Assembly (NCBI RefSeq): GCF_035920345.1
Contig: NZ_CP109149.1
Coordinates: forward strand, 7,192,001-7,256,000
Reading direction: 5' to 3'
Length of the DNA stretch: 64,000 nucleotides
Source: Nocardia vinacea
Lineage (GTDB): Bacteria; Actinomycetota; Actinomycetes; Mycobacteriales; Mycobacteriaceae
The translations under genes were made by a program, and so were the position numbers. Below are positions 63,292 through 64,000 of the stretch, one piece after another. The first letter of the stretch is position 1; every line of letters begins with the position of its first letter. The notes beneath the pieces are model-generated. The model did no database searches. It was given only the letters and a program-made list of their open reading frames with translations, and was not told the DNA's origin.

Positions 63292-63605
63292 CGCATCGCG
63301 AGATACTCGACAAGCTGCTCGATGTCCGGATGGTCGTAGAGGGTGGAGAGCGAAACCTCGACTCCCATGGCATCTTCCAGATGCGCCGTCAGCCGTGCCA
63401 GTTGCAGCGAGCTGAGGCCGAGATCGCTGAACGGCGCATCGGTCGAAACCTTTGCGGCATCGACATTCAGCAGGTCGGCGACGGCGGCGGTGGCAGCGCT
63501 CAGTAGCGCGGCACGTCGCGAACCGGTTTTGTTCGAAACACCGTCGGCGACTGTTCGCAGGTCGCTCGAGACAACACCCTGCCCGTCCGGAAGATCAGGC
63601 CCCAT
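63288..63605 (-). CDS. Free-standing acyl carrier protein
   Basis: Protein of 105 residues: a 25-residue flexible lead, then an ACP fold with Ser66 in DLGLSSLQL as the phosphopantetheine site and a final helix SLSTLYDHPDIEQLVEYLA. GGAGGAGGACGG stands just before ATG 63605, the strongest ribosome site in the operon. Its stop overlaps the PKS start (ATGA). It would take the acyl chain from the FAAL and pass it to the KS. First gene of the operon. The 172-base gap to the divergent gene at 63778 should hold the promoters of both. Confidence 0.9.
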   Translation of the reverse strand: MGPDLPDGQGVVSSDLRTVADGVSNKTGSRRAALLSAATAAVADLLNVDAAKVSTDAPFSDLGLSSLQLARLTAHLEDAMGVEVSLSTLYDHPDIEQLVEYLAMR

Positions 63606-63777
63606 CCGTCCTCCTCCCGTCGCCGGAGGGCTGGTGCCCCCACGCCGGTACCCCCTGCGATTATGCCGTAGATATCGGCGCGATCAAGGTGTCCCTGAGG
63701 CGGGTGGATTGTCCGGAATTGTCCTGCATACCCGGCTCTTTCGTCGTTTACCGTGATCGATCGCCTACGGTGGCACC

Positions 63778-64000
63778 GTGCCCGAATCCGGAACCGAGCG
63801 GACGCCCACCCTGCCGACCGTGCTGCGATGCTGCGCCGCACTGGCGGCCACGCCTGGTCGATTGCTGCGCCCGCGTCGCCCCGATACCGCGTTGCTGGCC
63901 GGTCTGGAGCCGGTCCCGCTGCCGCAGACCAAGGCGACGGTCGGGCTCACTGTCCTGATGCAGGCCCGTATGGCCGCGCCGACCACGATCGTCGCGGAGG
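63778..64000 (+). CDS. Unknown protein, 3-prime end beyond window
   Basis: Partial frame of 74 codons from GTG 63778, open to the window edge and divergent from the ACP-PKS-FAAL operon. It begins MPESGTERTPTLPTVLRCC and continues with LLAGLEPVPLPQTKATVG. High third-position GC supports coding. No domain is recognisable in this part. It may belong to the same pathway as the PKS operon through shared promoter space. Confidence 0.6.
   Translation, partial: MPESGTERTPTLPTVLRCCAALAATPGRLLRPRRPDTALLAGLEPVPLPQTKATVGLTVLMQARMAAPTTIVAE

Overview
The window is high-GC actinobacterial chromosomal DNA, most likely from Nocardia or a close relative of the mycolic-acid bacteria. Evidence: a complete yrbE-mce operon with two lipid-modified Mce subunits, a DinB2-type polymerase IV, an Sdh1-type succinate dehydrogenase next to an Rv0250c-like gene, a PknH/EmbR-like kinase-regulator pair, a DUF5753/DUF397 cluster, an FAAL-PKS-ACP lipid operon, many GTG starts and many 4-base ATGA/GTGA overlaps. 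No tRNA, rRNA, IS element, prophage or CRISPR array was seen.

Layout. 1-6.3 kb: a cytochrome P450 cut by the window edge, a beta-lactamase-fold hydrolase, two exported proteins, an MFS exporter and a secreted S1 protease. 6.8-16.4 kb: yrbEA, yrbEB, mceA-F and one Mce-associated gene, a lipid importer. 16.5-22.8 kb: RNase HI, an SRPBCC protein, L-2-hydroxyglutarate oxidase, an exported protein, a TIGR03084-like protein, a DUF445-like membrane protein and a MerR regulator. 23-25.4 kb: lon, with an HspR-type operator candidate and a strong terminator. 25.5-37.3 kb: flavin hydroxylase, thioesterase plus TetR, a DUF1707 protein, polymerase IV, a YhdH-type reductase, an ABC exporter, a fused FAD/Fe-S dehydrogenase, a 34-residue peptide gene and an AlkA-type glycosylase. 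37.2-39.8 kb: three overlapping small genes facing an XRE(DUF5753)-DUF397-DUF397 operon. 40.2-48.1 kb: sdhBAC, an Rv0250c-like gene, an alpha/beta hydrolase and an acyl-CoA dehydrogenase. 48.3-55.5 kb: a Ser/Thr kinase with an external peptidoglycan-binding domain, a SARP-FHA regulator, a secreted peptidoglycan-binding protein, an AAA ATPase, an NlpC/P60 hydrolase under a probable c-di-AMP riboswitch, an S4 protein and a cation/proton antiporter. 55.7-63.6 kb: an ACP, PKS (KS-AT-DH-KR-ACP) and FAAL operon on the minus strand. The start of a divergent, unidentified gene lies at the right edge.

How the parts fit. Envelope and lipid functions dominate: Mce lipid import, acyl-CoA and FAAL/PKS lipid metabolism, and peptidoglycan sensing and remodelling. 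The most interesting points are the compact ACP-PKS-FAAL operon, whose PKS carries a repeat-rich insertion between KS and AT; the kinase/SARP-FHA/PGBD trio; two families of dispersed intergenic repeats; a glutamine at the steric-gate position of polymerase IV; and several very small genes that are easily missed.
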